A DNA stretch of 64,000 bases from Burkholderia lata (lineage in GTDB: Bacteria > Pseudomonadota > Gammaproteobacteria > Burkholderiales > Burkholderiaceae): contig NC_007511.1 in the NCBI RefSeq assembly GCF_000012945.1, forward strand, positions 1,426,001 through 1,490,000. Reading direction: 5' to 3'. Every line of letters starts with the position of its first letter. The stretch's first letter is position 1. Positions 9,447-17,079 of this stretch are shown one piece after another. The position numbers were made by a program, and so were the translations under genes. The notes under the pieces were generated by a model. The model made no database searches. It had not been told where the DNA came from and worked only from the letters and a program-made list of their open reading frames with translations.

Positions 9447-11165
9447 ATGCAAGATTCCAACGAAAGCCGCGCGTCAGGCGTGCGGCTGCTGAAAGGCATC
9501 CTCCCGATCCGTCGTGGCGGGGCGATCCGCGACATCTTCGCGGGCATGTCGCTCGCGTCGATGGACATCCCGCAGGTGCTCGGCTATGCACGCATCGCCG
9601 GCATGCCGGCCGTCACGGGCCTCTACACGGTGTTCCTGCCGCTCATCGCGTTCGCGTGCTTCGGCGCGTCGCGGCATCTGGTGGTGGCCGCCGACTCCGC
9701 GACCGCGACGATTTTCGCGAGCCGGCTGTCGTCGATGGCCCCGGCCGGCAGCGCCGAGTACGTGGCGCTGGCCGGCATGGTCGCGCTGCTGACGGCCGCG
9801 ATGCTGCTGCTCGCGCGCATCTTCAAGCTGGGTTTTCTTGCCGATTTCCTGTCGCGCACGGTGCTGGTCGGCTTTCTCGCCGGTGTCGGCGTACAGGTGT
9901 CGATCGCGATGCTCGGCGACATGCTCGGGCTGGCCGTGCCGTACCCGGCGTCGCGCAGCCTGGCGCAGCTCGACTACGTCGTCACGCATCTCGTCCACAC
10001 GAACCGGCCGACGTTCGCGCTCGCGGCGCTCGTCGTCGTCGCGATTCTCGCGTGCAAGCGGTTCCTGCCACGCGTGCCGATGCCGATGATCGCGGTCGCG
10101 GGCAGCATCGCGGCCAGCTCCGCGTTCGGCTTCGCCGCGCACGGCATCGCGGTGCTCGGGCCGGTCGCCGGCGGGCTGCCGCCGCTGCGCTGGCCGTCCG
10201 TCACGTGGCAGCAGTTCCTCGATCTCGTGCCGGTCGCCGCGTCGTGTTTCGTGATGATCATTGCGCAGAGTGCGGCCGCCGCACGCGTGTTCGCGCAGCA
10301 GTACGACGAGGAGGTCGATACCAACGCCGACATCCTCGGCCTCGCGGCCGCGAACGCGGCGGCGGCGGTGGGCGGCGCGTTCGTCGTCAACGGCAGCCCG
10401 ACGCAGACGGCGATGGCCGACGGCGCGGGCGTGCGCAGCCAGATCGGGCACCTCGCGTTCGCGGCCGTGGTGGCGGTGGTCCTGCTGTTCTTCAGTACCT
10501 ATCTGCAGTACCTGCCGCATGCGGTGCTGGCCGGCATCGTGTTCACGATCGCGCTCGGGCTGATCAACGTGCGCAGCCTCGCCGCGATCCGCAAGGAAAG
10601 CCCCGGTGAGTTCACGCTCGCGCTGGTGACGGCGCTGGCCGTCGTGACGGTCGGCGTCGAGCACGGCATCCTGCTGGCGGTCGCGTTGTCGCTGATGCGG
10701 CACGTGCGCCACAGCTACCAGCCGCACACGATGGTGCTCGAACCCGTCGAAGGCAACGGACGGTGGCAGCCGGTGCCCGCGCGACGCGGCGCGATGACGG
10801 CGCCGGGGCTGATCGTCTACCGGTTCGGCTCCGACCTGTTCTTCGCGAACGATCATCTGTTCACCGCCGAAGTGACCGAGCTCGTCGATGCGGCGCCGAT
10901 GCCGACGCGCTGGTTCGTCGTCGATGCGGGCGCGATCACCGACATCGATTATTCGGCCGCGCGGACGCTGGCCGACCTCGTCAAGATGCTGCAGGCACGC
11001 GGGATCGGCGTGCTGTTCGGGCGCGTCAACCGCTACCTGCGCGCCGACATGGATCGCCACCGGATCACGGAAATCGTCGGCGCGTCGTGCATTTTCCCGA
11101 CGCTGCATCAGGCACTGGAGGCTGCCGGTACGACACCGGCGCCGCAGGAGCCAGGCATCGTGTAG
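9447..11165 (+). CDS. SulP-family inorganic anion transporter with STAS domain
   Basis: A 572-residue permease. The hydrophobic SLC26/SulP core (about residues 25-420) has the signatures SMDIPQVLGYARIAGMPAV and NGSPTQTAMADGAG. A C-terminal STAS domain (about 440-555) contains DAGAITDIDYSAA, with Asp-Tyr-Ser where many family members have the phosphorylatable D-S/T-G. SulP proteins carry sulfate, bicarbonate or dicarboxylates by H+ or Na+ symport or exchange; the substrate cannot be assigned. The start at 9447 (MQDSNESRAS) lies 24 residues before the family-typical LLKGILPIRRG; earlier in-frame starts give an unrelated N-terminus. It runs convergently into a LysR gene 12 bp away. Confidence 0.9.
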   Translation: MQDSNESRASGVRLLKGILPIRRGGAIRDIFAGMSLASMDIPQVLGYARIAGMPAVTGLYTVFLPLIAFACFGASRHLVVAADSATATIFASRLSSMAPAGSAEYVALAGMVALLTAAMLLLARIFKLGFLADFLSRTVLVGFLAGVGVQVSIAMLGDMLGLAVPYPASRSLAQLDYVVTHLVHTNRPTFALAALVVVAILACKRFLPRVPMPMIAVAGSIAASSAFGFAAHGIAVLGPVAGGLPPLRWPSVTWQQFLDLVPVAASCFVMIIAQSAAAARVFAQQYDEEVDTNADILGLAAANAAAAVGGAFVVNGSPTQTAMADGAGVRSQIGHLAFAAVVAVVLLFFSTYLQYLPHAVLAGIVFTIALGLINVRSLAAIRKESPGEFTLALVTALAVVTVGVEHGILLAVALSLMRHVRHSYQPHTMVLEPVEGNGRWQPVPARRGAMTAPGLIVYRFGSDLFFANDHLFTAEVTELVDAAPMPTRWFVVDAGAITDIDYSAARTLADLVKMLQARGIGVLFGRVNRYLRADMDRHRITEIVGASCIFPTLHQALEAAGTTPAPQEPGIV

Positions 11166-11177
11166 CGGGAACCGGCG

Positions 11178-12044
11178 CTAGGCGGCCGCCCGCACGCGCG
11201 CGAAGCCGTTGCGCAGGTGGCGGGCGAGTTCCGTCGCGGCCGGCGTGCGCTGGCCGCGCGGCAGATGCAGGTTGATCGCGAAGTTCGGCAGTGCGGGCAG
11301 GCCGCTGCCGGCTGGCAGGATGTCGAGGTCGGCCGGCACGGTCGACGCGAGCCAGGCGGTCACGGCGAGATCGGAGCGCACGGTCGCGGCCGTCGCATCG
11401 ATGCTGCCGTTCTCGAACACGGTGCGCCACGCGCGATCGCAGCCGCGCAGCGCGTCGAGTACCGTCGGGCGGAACGCGCAAGTCTGCGCGACCATCGACA
11501 CGGGCAGCGGCGTATTCCGGTACGCGGTGCCGCCTTTCGCACCGACCCAGACCAGGCGGTCGACGGCGATGCACTCGCCGCGCGACGGCCCGACCGGCGC
11601 CTCGATCAGTGCGACGTCGAGTTCGCCCTGCGCGAGCCCCCGGCGCAGCTCCGGCGATGCCGCGCACACGAGCGTGAGCGCGACCTGCGGATGCGCTTGC
11701 GCATAGCCTTTCAGGATCGGTGCGAGGCAGGAGGACACGAGATCCTGCGGCGCACCGACGCGCACGGCCCCTTCCACTGCGCCGGCCGTCATGTCGGTCA
11801 GCAGCGCATCGTGCACGGCGAGCAGCCGGCGCGCCTGCCCGAGCAGCCGCTCGCCGTCCGCCGTGAGCAGCAGGTTGCGGTGCTCGCGGACGAACAGCGG
11901 GCCGGACAGCGTTTCGAGCCGTGCGACCTGCTGGCTGATCGCGCCTTGCGTCAGGTGCAGCGCGCGGCTGGCCGCCGTCATGCTGCGATGCTCGGCGACG
12001 GTGACGAAGGCGCGCAGCAGCGCGATGTCGAGATTGCGTACCAT
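11178..12044 (-). CDS. LysR-family regulator, probably of the LysE exporter
   Basis: A 288-residue LysR protein. Its helix-turn-helix (SMTAASRALHLTQGAISQQV) lies at about residues 18-37, followed by the effector domain. It starts at 12044 (MVRNLDIALLRAF); an in-frame ATG three codons earlier (12053) is equally possible and neither has a good ribosome-binding site. It is divergent from the LysE-family gene at 12149 with about 100 bp between them. That is the classical LysG/ArgP-LysE arrangement, in which the regulator senses the exported amino acid. The effector itself is unknown. Confidence 0.9.
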   Translation of the reverse strand: MVRNLDIALLRAFVTVAEHRSMTAASRALHLTQGAISQQVARLETLSGPLFVREHRNLLLTADGERLLGQARRLLAVHDALLTDMTAGAVEGAVRVGAPQDLVSSCLAPILKGYAQAHPQVALTLVCAASPELRRGLAQGELDVALIEAPVGPSRGECIAVDRLVWVGAKGGTAYRNTPLPVSMVAQTCAFRPTVLDALRGCDRAWRTVFENGSIDATAATVRSDLAVTAWLASTVPADLDILPAGSGLPALPNFAINLHLPRGQRTPAATELARHLRNGFARVRAAA

Positions 12045-12148
12045 GCGACGCATTATGATCGCTAATGGCAGGCATAAAAAGCTTTCGCTGTCGTAATGGA
12101 AGGGGCGCGGGTAAAACGGAGCTTCGACGACGACAACCGGGAGCTTCC

Positions 12149-12748
12149 GTGCCGTTCCGCGACTACCTGCCGCTGATGCTGTTCGTGATCGTGTCCACCG
12201 TGACGCCGGGCGGCGCGACGACGCTCGCGACCGCCTCGGGCGCGCATTTCGGCTATCGGCGTTCGCTGCCGCTGATGGCGGGCATCGCGGCCGGCCTGGC
12301 GTCGATGGCCGCCGCTGCCGCGGCCGGGCTCGGCGGCGTGCTGCTTGCGCTGCCCGCGTTGCAACTCGCGATGAAGGCGCTCGGTTCGGTGTACCTCGTG
12401 TGGCTGGCCGTGCGCATCGGGCGCGGCGGCAAGCCGCGGCTCGATGCCGCGGTGCATCGGCCGCAGGGGTTCGTCAGCGGCGTCTGGATGCTCTGGCACA
12501 ACCCGAAAGGCTGGGCGATGACGCTCGGTGCGGCCGCGTCGTTCGCCGCGCTCGCCTCCGGTCCGGCACGGCTCGGCGTCTTGCTTGGACTGGCGTTCGG
12601 CGTGGCCGCGATGGCGTCGCTGTCGCTATGGTGTTTCGCCGGGTTGCTGTTCGCGCGCGTGTTGCGTACGGAGCGGCAGTGGCGCTGGCTCAATGCCGGG
12701 CTCGGTGTGCTGCTCGTGGTGTCGATCGTGCCGATGTGGCTGCCGTAG
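12149..12748 (+). CDS. LysE/RhtB-family amino acid exporter
   Basis: A 199-residue, six-helix membrane protein. The N-terminal segment PLMLFVIVSTVTPGGATTLA carries the family hallmark of a helix ending in TPG, followed by a small-residue-rich helix and ALGSVYLVWLAVRIGR. Members export amino acids or derivatives driven by the proton gradient. The start is the GTG at 12149, preceded by GGGAG seven bases earlier; an in-frame ATG at 12065 would add 28 hydrophilic residues that the family lacks. It is divergent from a LysR gene that probably controls it. Confidence 0.9.
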   Translation: MPFRDYLPLMLFVIVSTVTPGGATTLATASGAHFGYRRSLPLMAGIAAGLASMAAAAAAGLGGVLLALPALQLAMKALGSVYLVWLAVRIGRGGKPRLDAAVHRPQGFVSGVWMLWHNPKGWAMTLGAAASFAALASGPARLGVLLGLAFGVAAMASLSLWCFAGLLFARVLRTERQWRWLNAGLGVLLVVSIVPMWLP

Positions 12749-12770
12749 CGCCGCTGCGCGCGCAGCGCGG

Positions 12771-12830
12771 CATGGCGCGACATAGCGCGACATAGCGCGA
12801 CATAGCGCGACATGGCGCGACATAGCGCGG
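12771..12830. repeat. Six tandem copies of a 10-bp unit
   Basis: The decamer CATAGCGCGA is repeated six times head to tail. Units one and five read CATGGCGCGA and the last ends in G. The array lies between the convergent ends of the LysE exporter and the drug-efflux gene. Copy number may vary between strains by slippage. No coding role; it may coincide with transcription termination. Confidence 0.92.
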
Positions 12831-12844
12831 CGCAGCGGCCGTGG

Positions 12845-14299
12845 TCAGCGCGAACCGGCGCGCGCGGCGCCGGCAGGTTTCCCGCCTGCACCGGCCGACC
12901 ACAACGGCAGCCGCAGCGTCGTGACGAAGCTCGCCGCGTGCAGCACGCAAAGCAGGCCGAAGGCCCACGCGTACGCGCTGGCCTGCGTGCCGCCGCTCGT
13001 CACCGATTCGGCCTGCAGCCGCCAAGCGAGGAACAGCGTGCAGACCGTCGTGAACGTCGGGCCGCCGAGACGTTGCACGATATTGAGCGAGGTGGTCGCC
13101 ATCGGCAGGTTGCGGCGCTCGACCGACGCATACGCGGCGGAGATCGACGGTGCGCCGATCGCGCTCTGGCCCATGCCGCGCAGGAACAGCGCCGGCACGA
13201 GCAGGTATGGGTCGTAGCCGGTCAGCGCGAGGAACACGAACGGCAGCGTCGCGAACAGCGCGAGCAACGCGCCGGCGGCGGCCAGCCGGCGCACGCCGAA
13301 CCGGCTCGTCAGCGCGCCCATCGACGGGTAGGTGACGAGCATGCCGAGCCCCATCGGCGCGAGCAGCCAGCCCATCTCGCCGGGCGTGCGGCCGCACGCC
13401 TGGATCAGGAACACCGGAATCAGCATCTGGCCCGCGAACAGCGCGCCGTTCGACAGGAACTGCGTCGACGCGGCCGCGCCGAACACCTTGCCGCGAAACA
13501 GCGCCAGGTCGATCAGCGCGTGGTCGCCCTTGCGCGTTTCGACGCGCAGGAACGCCACGAGCAACAGCGCGGCCGTGACGATCGCCGCGATGCCGAGCGC
13601 TTCGTTGATCCGCTCGATGCCGTACAGGAACAGCACGAGCCCCGGTGACAGCAGCGCCAGGCCGACCCAGTCGAGTTCGCGCGGCTGCGTGTCGTCGCGG
13701 TCGCCGGGCAGGAACCGCACGGCCAGCGCGAGTGCCAATACGCCGACGGGCAGGTTCACGAGAAACAGCCAGCGCCACGACGTGTGCTGCAGGATCGCGC
13801 CCGCAACGACCGGGCCGAGGATCGGCGCGAGCAGCACGGGCACGGCCGCGTAGCCGATCACGCGTGCCATCTGCTGGCCGGCGACGCGCGCGATCATCAT
13901 CTGCGCCATCGGCGCGAGCAGCCCGCCGCTCACGCCTTGCAGCACGCGGAACGCGATCAGCGATGGCGCGGACCAAGCAAGCCCGCACAGCGCCGACGTG
14001 AGCGTGAACGCCGAGAAGCACCACAGATACAGCGCCTTCGCGCCGATCCGGTCGACGAGCCAGCCGTTCAGCGGCAGCACCAGCGTGAGCGCGAGCAGGT
14101 AGCCGCTCGTCACCCACTGGATCGTCGCGAGGCTCGCGTGCAGGTCGGTCGCGAGGCTTGACAGCGACACGTTGACGATCGTCGCGTCAAGCTGCGACAG
14201 CAGCGAGCCGAGCACTGCGACCGCGCTGACCTTCCAGATCGACGGATCGGGCCGGCCGGCCGCGTGGTCCTGCGTCGGCCGAGCGTGTTGGTCGCTCAC
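12845..14299 (-). CDS. DHA2-family (EmrB/QacA-like) multidrug MFS transporter
   Basis: A 484-residue transporter with 14 predicted transmembrane helices. Visible are QLDATIVNVSLSSLATDL in helix 1 (the DHA2 'D-x-T-I-V-N-V-A' motif), NGWLVDRIGAKALYL (motif A) and APILGPVVAGAI (motif C of drug antiporters). Members export drugs or toxic compounds in exchange for protons. Its start overlaps the stop of the isochorismatase-fold gene by 4 bp (ATGA), so the two are translationally coupled, in an operon led by a MarR gene. The substrate is unknown. Confidence 0.93.
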   Translation of the reverse strand: MSDQHARPTQDHAAGRPDPSIWKVSAVAVLGSLLSQLDATIVNVSLSSLATDLHASLATIQWVTSGYLLALTLVLPLNGWLVDRIGAKALYLWCFSAFTLTSALCGLAWSAPSLIAFRVLQGVSGGLLAPMAQMMIARVAGQQMARVIGYAAVPVLLAPILGPVVAGAILQHTSWRWLFLVNLPVGVLALALAVRFLPGDRDDTQPRELDWVGLALLSPGLVLFLYGIERINEALGIAAIVTAALLLVAFLRVETRKGDHALIDLALFRGKVFGAAASTQFLSNGALFAGQMLIPVFLIQACGRTPGEMGWLLAPMGLGMLVTYPSMGALTSRFGVRRLAAAGALLALFATLPFVFLALTGYDPYLLVPALFLRGMGQSAIGAPSISAAYASVERRNLPMATTSLNIVQRLGGPTFTTVCTLFLAWRLQAESVTSGGTQASAYAWAFGLLCVLHAASFVTTLRLPLWSAGAGGKPAGAARAGSR

Positions 14300-14859
14300 T
14301 CGCCGCGCCGGTCGAGCAGCGCGACGATGTCCTGCGTCGTGCCCGTCTCGCCGAGGCGCGGGAACAGTCGCTCGACGCTGTTCACATGCGCGTCCGCGTT
14401 GAGGTCGGTCATCGCATCGATGGCGAGCGTGACGTTGTAGCCGAGTTCATGCGCCTGCCGTGCGGTCGATTCGACGCCGATGCTCGTCGCGATGCCGGTC
14501 AGCACGATCTGCGTGACGCCGGCCGCCTTCAGGTGCGCGTCGAGGTCGGTGCCGGTGAAGGCGCCCCAGGTCTTTTTCGTCACGACGTGATCGCCCGGCT
14601 GCCGGTTCAGTTCGGGCACGAGTTCGGCCCAGTCGGCGGGAAGGGCGTCCAGGCGCACCTGCTGCTGCGTGCGGCCCGGTGCGCCGCCCGCGACGTTGAC
14701 GAGCACGACCGGCAGGCCGCGGCTGCGGAATGCGTCGAGCAGCGTGCGGGTGTGCGCGATCACCGGTTCGACCGGGTGCGCGGTGGGGAGGGCGACGATG
14801 CCTTTCTGCAGGTCGATGACGACGAGTGCGGTGTTCGTGTCGAGACGGGTTGCGCTCAT
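14296..14859 (-). CDS. Isochorismatase-fold hydrolase lacking the nucleophilic cysteine
   Basis: A 187-residue alpha/beta hydrolase of the isochorismatase/cysteine-hydrolase superfamily. Asp16 (ALVVIDLQKG) and Lys95/Lys96 (VVTKKTWGAF) fit two triad positions. At the third, TGIATSIGVESTAR has Gly128 where nicotinamidase-like enzymes have the nucleophilic Cys (IC-VES). True isochorismatases such as EntB and PhzD also lack the cysteine and hydrolyse a vinyl ether, so this is unlikely to be an amidase of the cysteine type. It is cotranscribed with an efflux pump and a MarR regulator, suggesting detoxification; its substrate is not known. Confidence 0.88.
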   Translation of the reverse strand: MSATRLDTNTALVVIDLQKGIVALPTAHPVEPVIAHTRTLLDAFRSRGLPVVLVNVAGGAPGRTQQQVRLDALPADWAELVPELNRQPGDHVVTKKTWGAFTGTDLDAHLKAAGVTQIVLTGIATSIGVESTARQAHELGYNVTLAIDAMTDLNADAHVNSVERLFPRLGETGTTQDIVALLDRRGE

Positions 14860-14926
14860 GATGGGACTCCGTGAAAGGGACGAAGAAAGCCGTGCGCGCG
14901 AATGCCGTGGCGCGCGCCGGCCGGAT

Positions 14927-15370
14927 TCATTGCTCGCCGATGCGGCGGATCAGCGGGATCGCGGCGGCGAGCGTGTCGATGTCGTCGGGATCGAGCTGCG
15001 CGATCGCGGCGCCGAGCCACTGGTGTTTCGCGGCGTTGCGCTTGAGCCGGGCGTCGAGGCCGGCCGCGGTCAGCCGGAACAGGATCTGGCGGCCGTCGGT
15101 CGGATGCGGTTCGCGCTCGACGAGACCGTCTTCCTCGAGGCTCGCGAGCGTCGCCTTCATCGACTGCGGCTTCATCGCTTCAGCGCGCGCGAGGTCGGCG
15201 GTCGTCATCGGCCCGTGCCGTTCGAGTCGCGCGAGCGCGCTTGTCTGGGACATGCCGAGCCCGCCGGATTCGATCTCGGAGCGGAGCCGGCGGATCAACT
15301 GGCCGACTGCAAGGGTCAGGTCGGCGGCGACGATGTCGGCAGAAACGCCGGGTTTGCGTGGCGGGTTCAT
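14927..15370 (-). CDS. MarR-family repressor of the hydrolase-efflux operon
   Basis: A 147-residue winged-helix protein: PMTTADLARAEAMKPQSMKA is the recognition region, and LVEREPHPTDGRQILFRLTA is the MarR wing with its typical D-x-R. The start may be 15370 (MNPPRK) or 15382; neither has a ribosome-binding site, so a leaderless message is possible. It lies 67 bp upstream of the isochorismatase-fold gene in the same direction, forming a three-gene operon with the DHA2 pump. A perfect 30-bp palindrome sits immediately upstream, consistent with autorepression. Confidence 0.92.
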   Translation of the reverse strand: MNPPRKPGVSADIVAADLTLAVGQLIRRLRSEIESGGLGMSQTSALARLERHGPMTTADLARAEAMKPQSMKATLASLEEDGLVEREPHPTDGRQILFRLTAAGLDARLKRNAAKHQWLGAAIAQLDPDDIDTLAAAIPLIRRIGEQ

Positions 15371-15388
15371 GCGGCGGATCATAGGACA

Positions 15389-15418
15389 CGACAGTTAAAC
15401 TTGCAAGTTTAACTGTCG
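15389..15418. promoter_or_regulatory. Perfect 30-bp palindrome, probable MarR operator
   Basis: A flawless palindrome, each half reading CGACAGTTAAACTTG. It ends 7 bp before the alternative MarR start at 15382 and is AT-rich inside a GC-rich region. Its size and position fit a MarR dimer (or two dimers) blocking the operon promoter. Binding is inferred; the symmetry is seen directly. Confidence 0.8.
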
Positions 15419-15454
15419 AATTGTCCGCCGGGCCGGAGTGCGGCAGGAGGGTGG

Positions 15455-15688
15455 TTACGCGCCGCGGAGCGGGACCGGGACGACTTCGCTGTATCTCGGG
15501 GTCGCGTCCTCGTGCAGCAGGTCGCCGAGGTATTGCGCGAGTTCGTCAGCGGCGAGCGCGGACGGAATGTGCAGGTCGGCCGGGCGCCGCTTGCCTTCGG
15601 TGCCGAGATCGAACACGGCCCAGCGGCCGTTGTTGCGGACGACGGCCAGCCGCCGTCCGAATGCGTTGAAGCGGTATTCGTCCTGCAT
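15455..15688 (-). CDS. Small conserved-looking protein of unknown function
   Basis: A 77-residue soluble protein (MQDEYRFNAFGRRLAVVRNN at its start) with no signal peptide or membrane segment and no motif I recognise. Its start at 15688 has a GGGAG ribosome-binding site 9 bases upstream, better than the longer in-frame start at 15775, which would overlap the pbpG-like gene. It follows that gene by 43 bp on the same strand and may be cotranscribed. The pattern of an antiparallel beta start (FGRRLAVVRNNGRWAVFDLG) followed by a short helix suggests a small folded domain; no function is claimed. Confidence 0.65.
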   Translation of the reverse strand: MQDEYRFNAFGRRLAVVRNNGRWAVFDLGTEGKRRPADLHIPSALAADELAQYLGDLLHEDATPRYSEVVPVPLRGA

Positions 15689-15731
15689 GGCATCGCTCCC
15701 GTCGATGAACGCGCCGGCCGCCCGTGCGCGC

Positions 15732-16826
15732 TTACTGGATCGAGCAGGACAGCCAGCGGTGGATCTTGATGGCATCGCTCGAGACGCCCGCGCGCGTCGG
15801 TGCGCCGAGCAGCACGACCGTTTCGCGGCGGCCCTTCACACGCATGCGCATCACGACGCCGTGCCCCGACTCGTTGATGAAGCCGGTCTTCTGCAGCCGG
15901 ATCGGCAGGCGGCGGTAGCGGACGAGCGGGTCGGAATTCACATACAGCAGCTCGCCGTCGCCGGGGCGCACGGTGGTCGACGTATCCGTCGAGAAATAGC
16001 GGATCAGCGGATCCTGCGCCGCCGCGCCGACGAGCTTCGCGAGATCCTCTGCCGTCGACACGTTGTGCGGCGACAGGCCGGTCGGCTCGCGGAAGTGTGT
16101 ATGGCGCATGCCGAGCCGGCGCGCTTCGCGATTCATCGCGTTGACGAACGCGGCGCGCCCGCCCGGATAGTCGCGGCTCAGCGCGGCGGCCGCGCGGTTT
16201 TCCGACGACATCAGCGCGATATGGAACATCTCGCGGCGCGACAGTTCCGAGCCGACCTGCAGGCGCGACCCGGTGAACTTGATCGTGTCGCGGTCGTGCG
16301 CGGTGACGCGCAGCACGCCGTTCAGCGGACGGTCGGCGTCGCGTGCGACGACGGCCGTCATCAGCTTCGAGATCGACGCGATCGGCCGCACCGTGCGTGC
16401 GTTGCGCGCCAGCAGCGGCGTGCCGGAATCGACGTCGAGCACGTAGGCCGCGCGTGAATGGAGGGAATTGACCGCACGCGGGCTGTAGCCGCAGCTCGCC
16501 ATCAGGCGCGGCTTGTCGGCCGGGCGCGGGCGCACGGCGGTCGTGCGCTTGGCGCGGCGCTGCTGCGGGGCCGGTGCTGCGTGACGCTTGACCGCCTGGT
16601 GCTTCACGCGCGGGCGACGATGCTTGACGGCCTTCTTGTTGCGCTGGGCCGGCTTCTTCTTGACGGCTTTCTTGACGGCCTTCGCCGGCGCATGAGCGTG
16701 CGCGGCGCGCGGCGGCGGGTTGCGTGGCGTGGACGATGCATTCGCCGAGAAGGCGAGCATCAGCATCGACAGGGCGACGAGCAGGGTGGTCCGGGCGAAT
16801 GGCAGGCGCGCGATGAGGCCGGTCAA
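15732..16826 (-). CDS. pbpG: D-alanyl-D-alanine endopeptidase, PBP7-like
   Basis: A 364-residue periplasmic peptidase of the S11 family that cleaves cross-links in peptidoglycan. After a signal peptide (LLVALSMLMLAFSANA, ending near residue 31) comes an unusual linker of about 80 residues rich in Lys, Arg, Ala and Pro. The catalytic domain then has SISK (SxxK nucleophile), SSEN (SxN) and KTG (LQKTGFINESG). The start is a TTG at 16826, supported by AAGGAG eight bases upstream, so this unusual start codon is decided by the ribosome-binding site. The basic linker may bind the cell wall or nucleic acid; that is inference. Confidence 0.9.
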   Translation of the reverse strand: MTGLIARLPFARTTLLVALSMLMLAFSANASSTPRNPPPRAAHAHAPAKAVKKAVKKKPAQRNKKAVKHRRPRVKHQAVKRHAAPAPQQRRAKRTTAVRPRPADKPRLMASCGYSPRAVNSLHSRAAYVLDVDSGTPLLARNARTVRPIASISKLMTAVVARDADRPLNGVLRVTAHDRDTIKFTGSRLQVGSELSRREMFHIALMSSENRAAAALSRDYPGGRAAFVNAMNREARRLGMRHTHFREPTGLSPHNVSTAEDLAKLVGAAAQDPLIRYFSTDTSTTVRPGDGELLYVNSDPLVRYRRLPIRLQKTGFINESGHGVVMRMRVKGRRETVVLLGAPTRAGVSSDAIKIHRWLSCSIQ

Positions 16827-17079
16827 GCGAAAGTCTCCTTTTCACGCGCGGTGAGGCTGCGTGGAATGTATGGGTGGTCAGCGGGATGCGGAAAATTATA
16901 CGGTCGATCGCGGGGCGATGACGATTGAAGGCGGGAAAAGATGCGCGATTCGGTGCGTTTCGGAGGCACTGTCAGCAGGTCGACGCCGCTTTGCATGGCG
17001 ATTCGCGTCGATATGTCGCGCCTGCCTGACAAATGATGGAACAGCCGGCAAGATGTCGAGATCATTTCCAGGAGCGCCC

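Noticed and set aside
12771..12830. Tandem decamers considered as a CRISPR array
   Set aside because: Units are only 10 bp, contiguous and without unique spacers; no cas gene is present.
15409..16845. Alternative 478-codon minus-strand frame starting just before the PBP7-like gene
   Set aside because: It is a shifted reading of the same gene with no SxxK or KTG motif; the TTG-started frame contains all three catalytic motifs.
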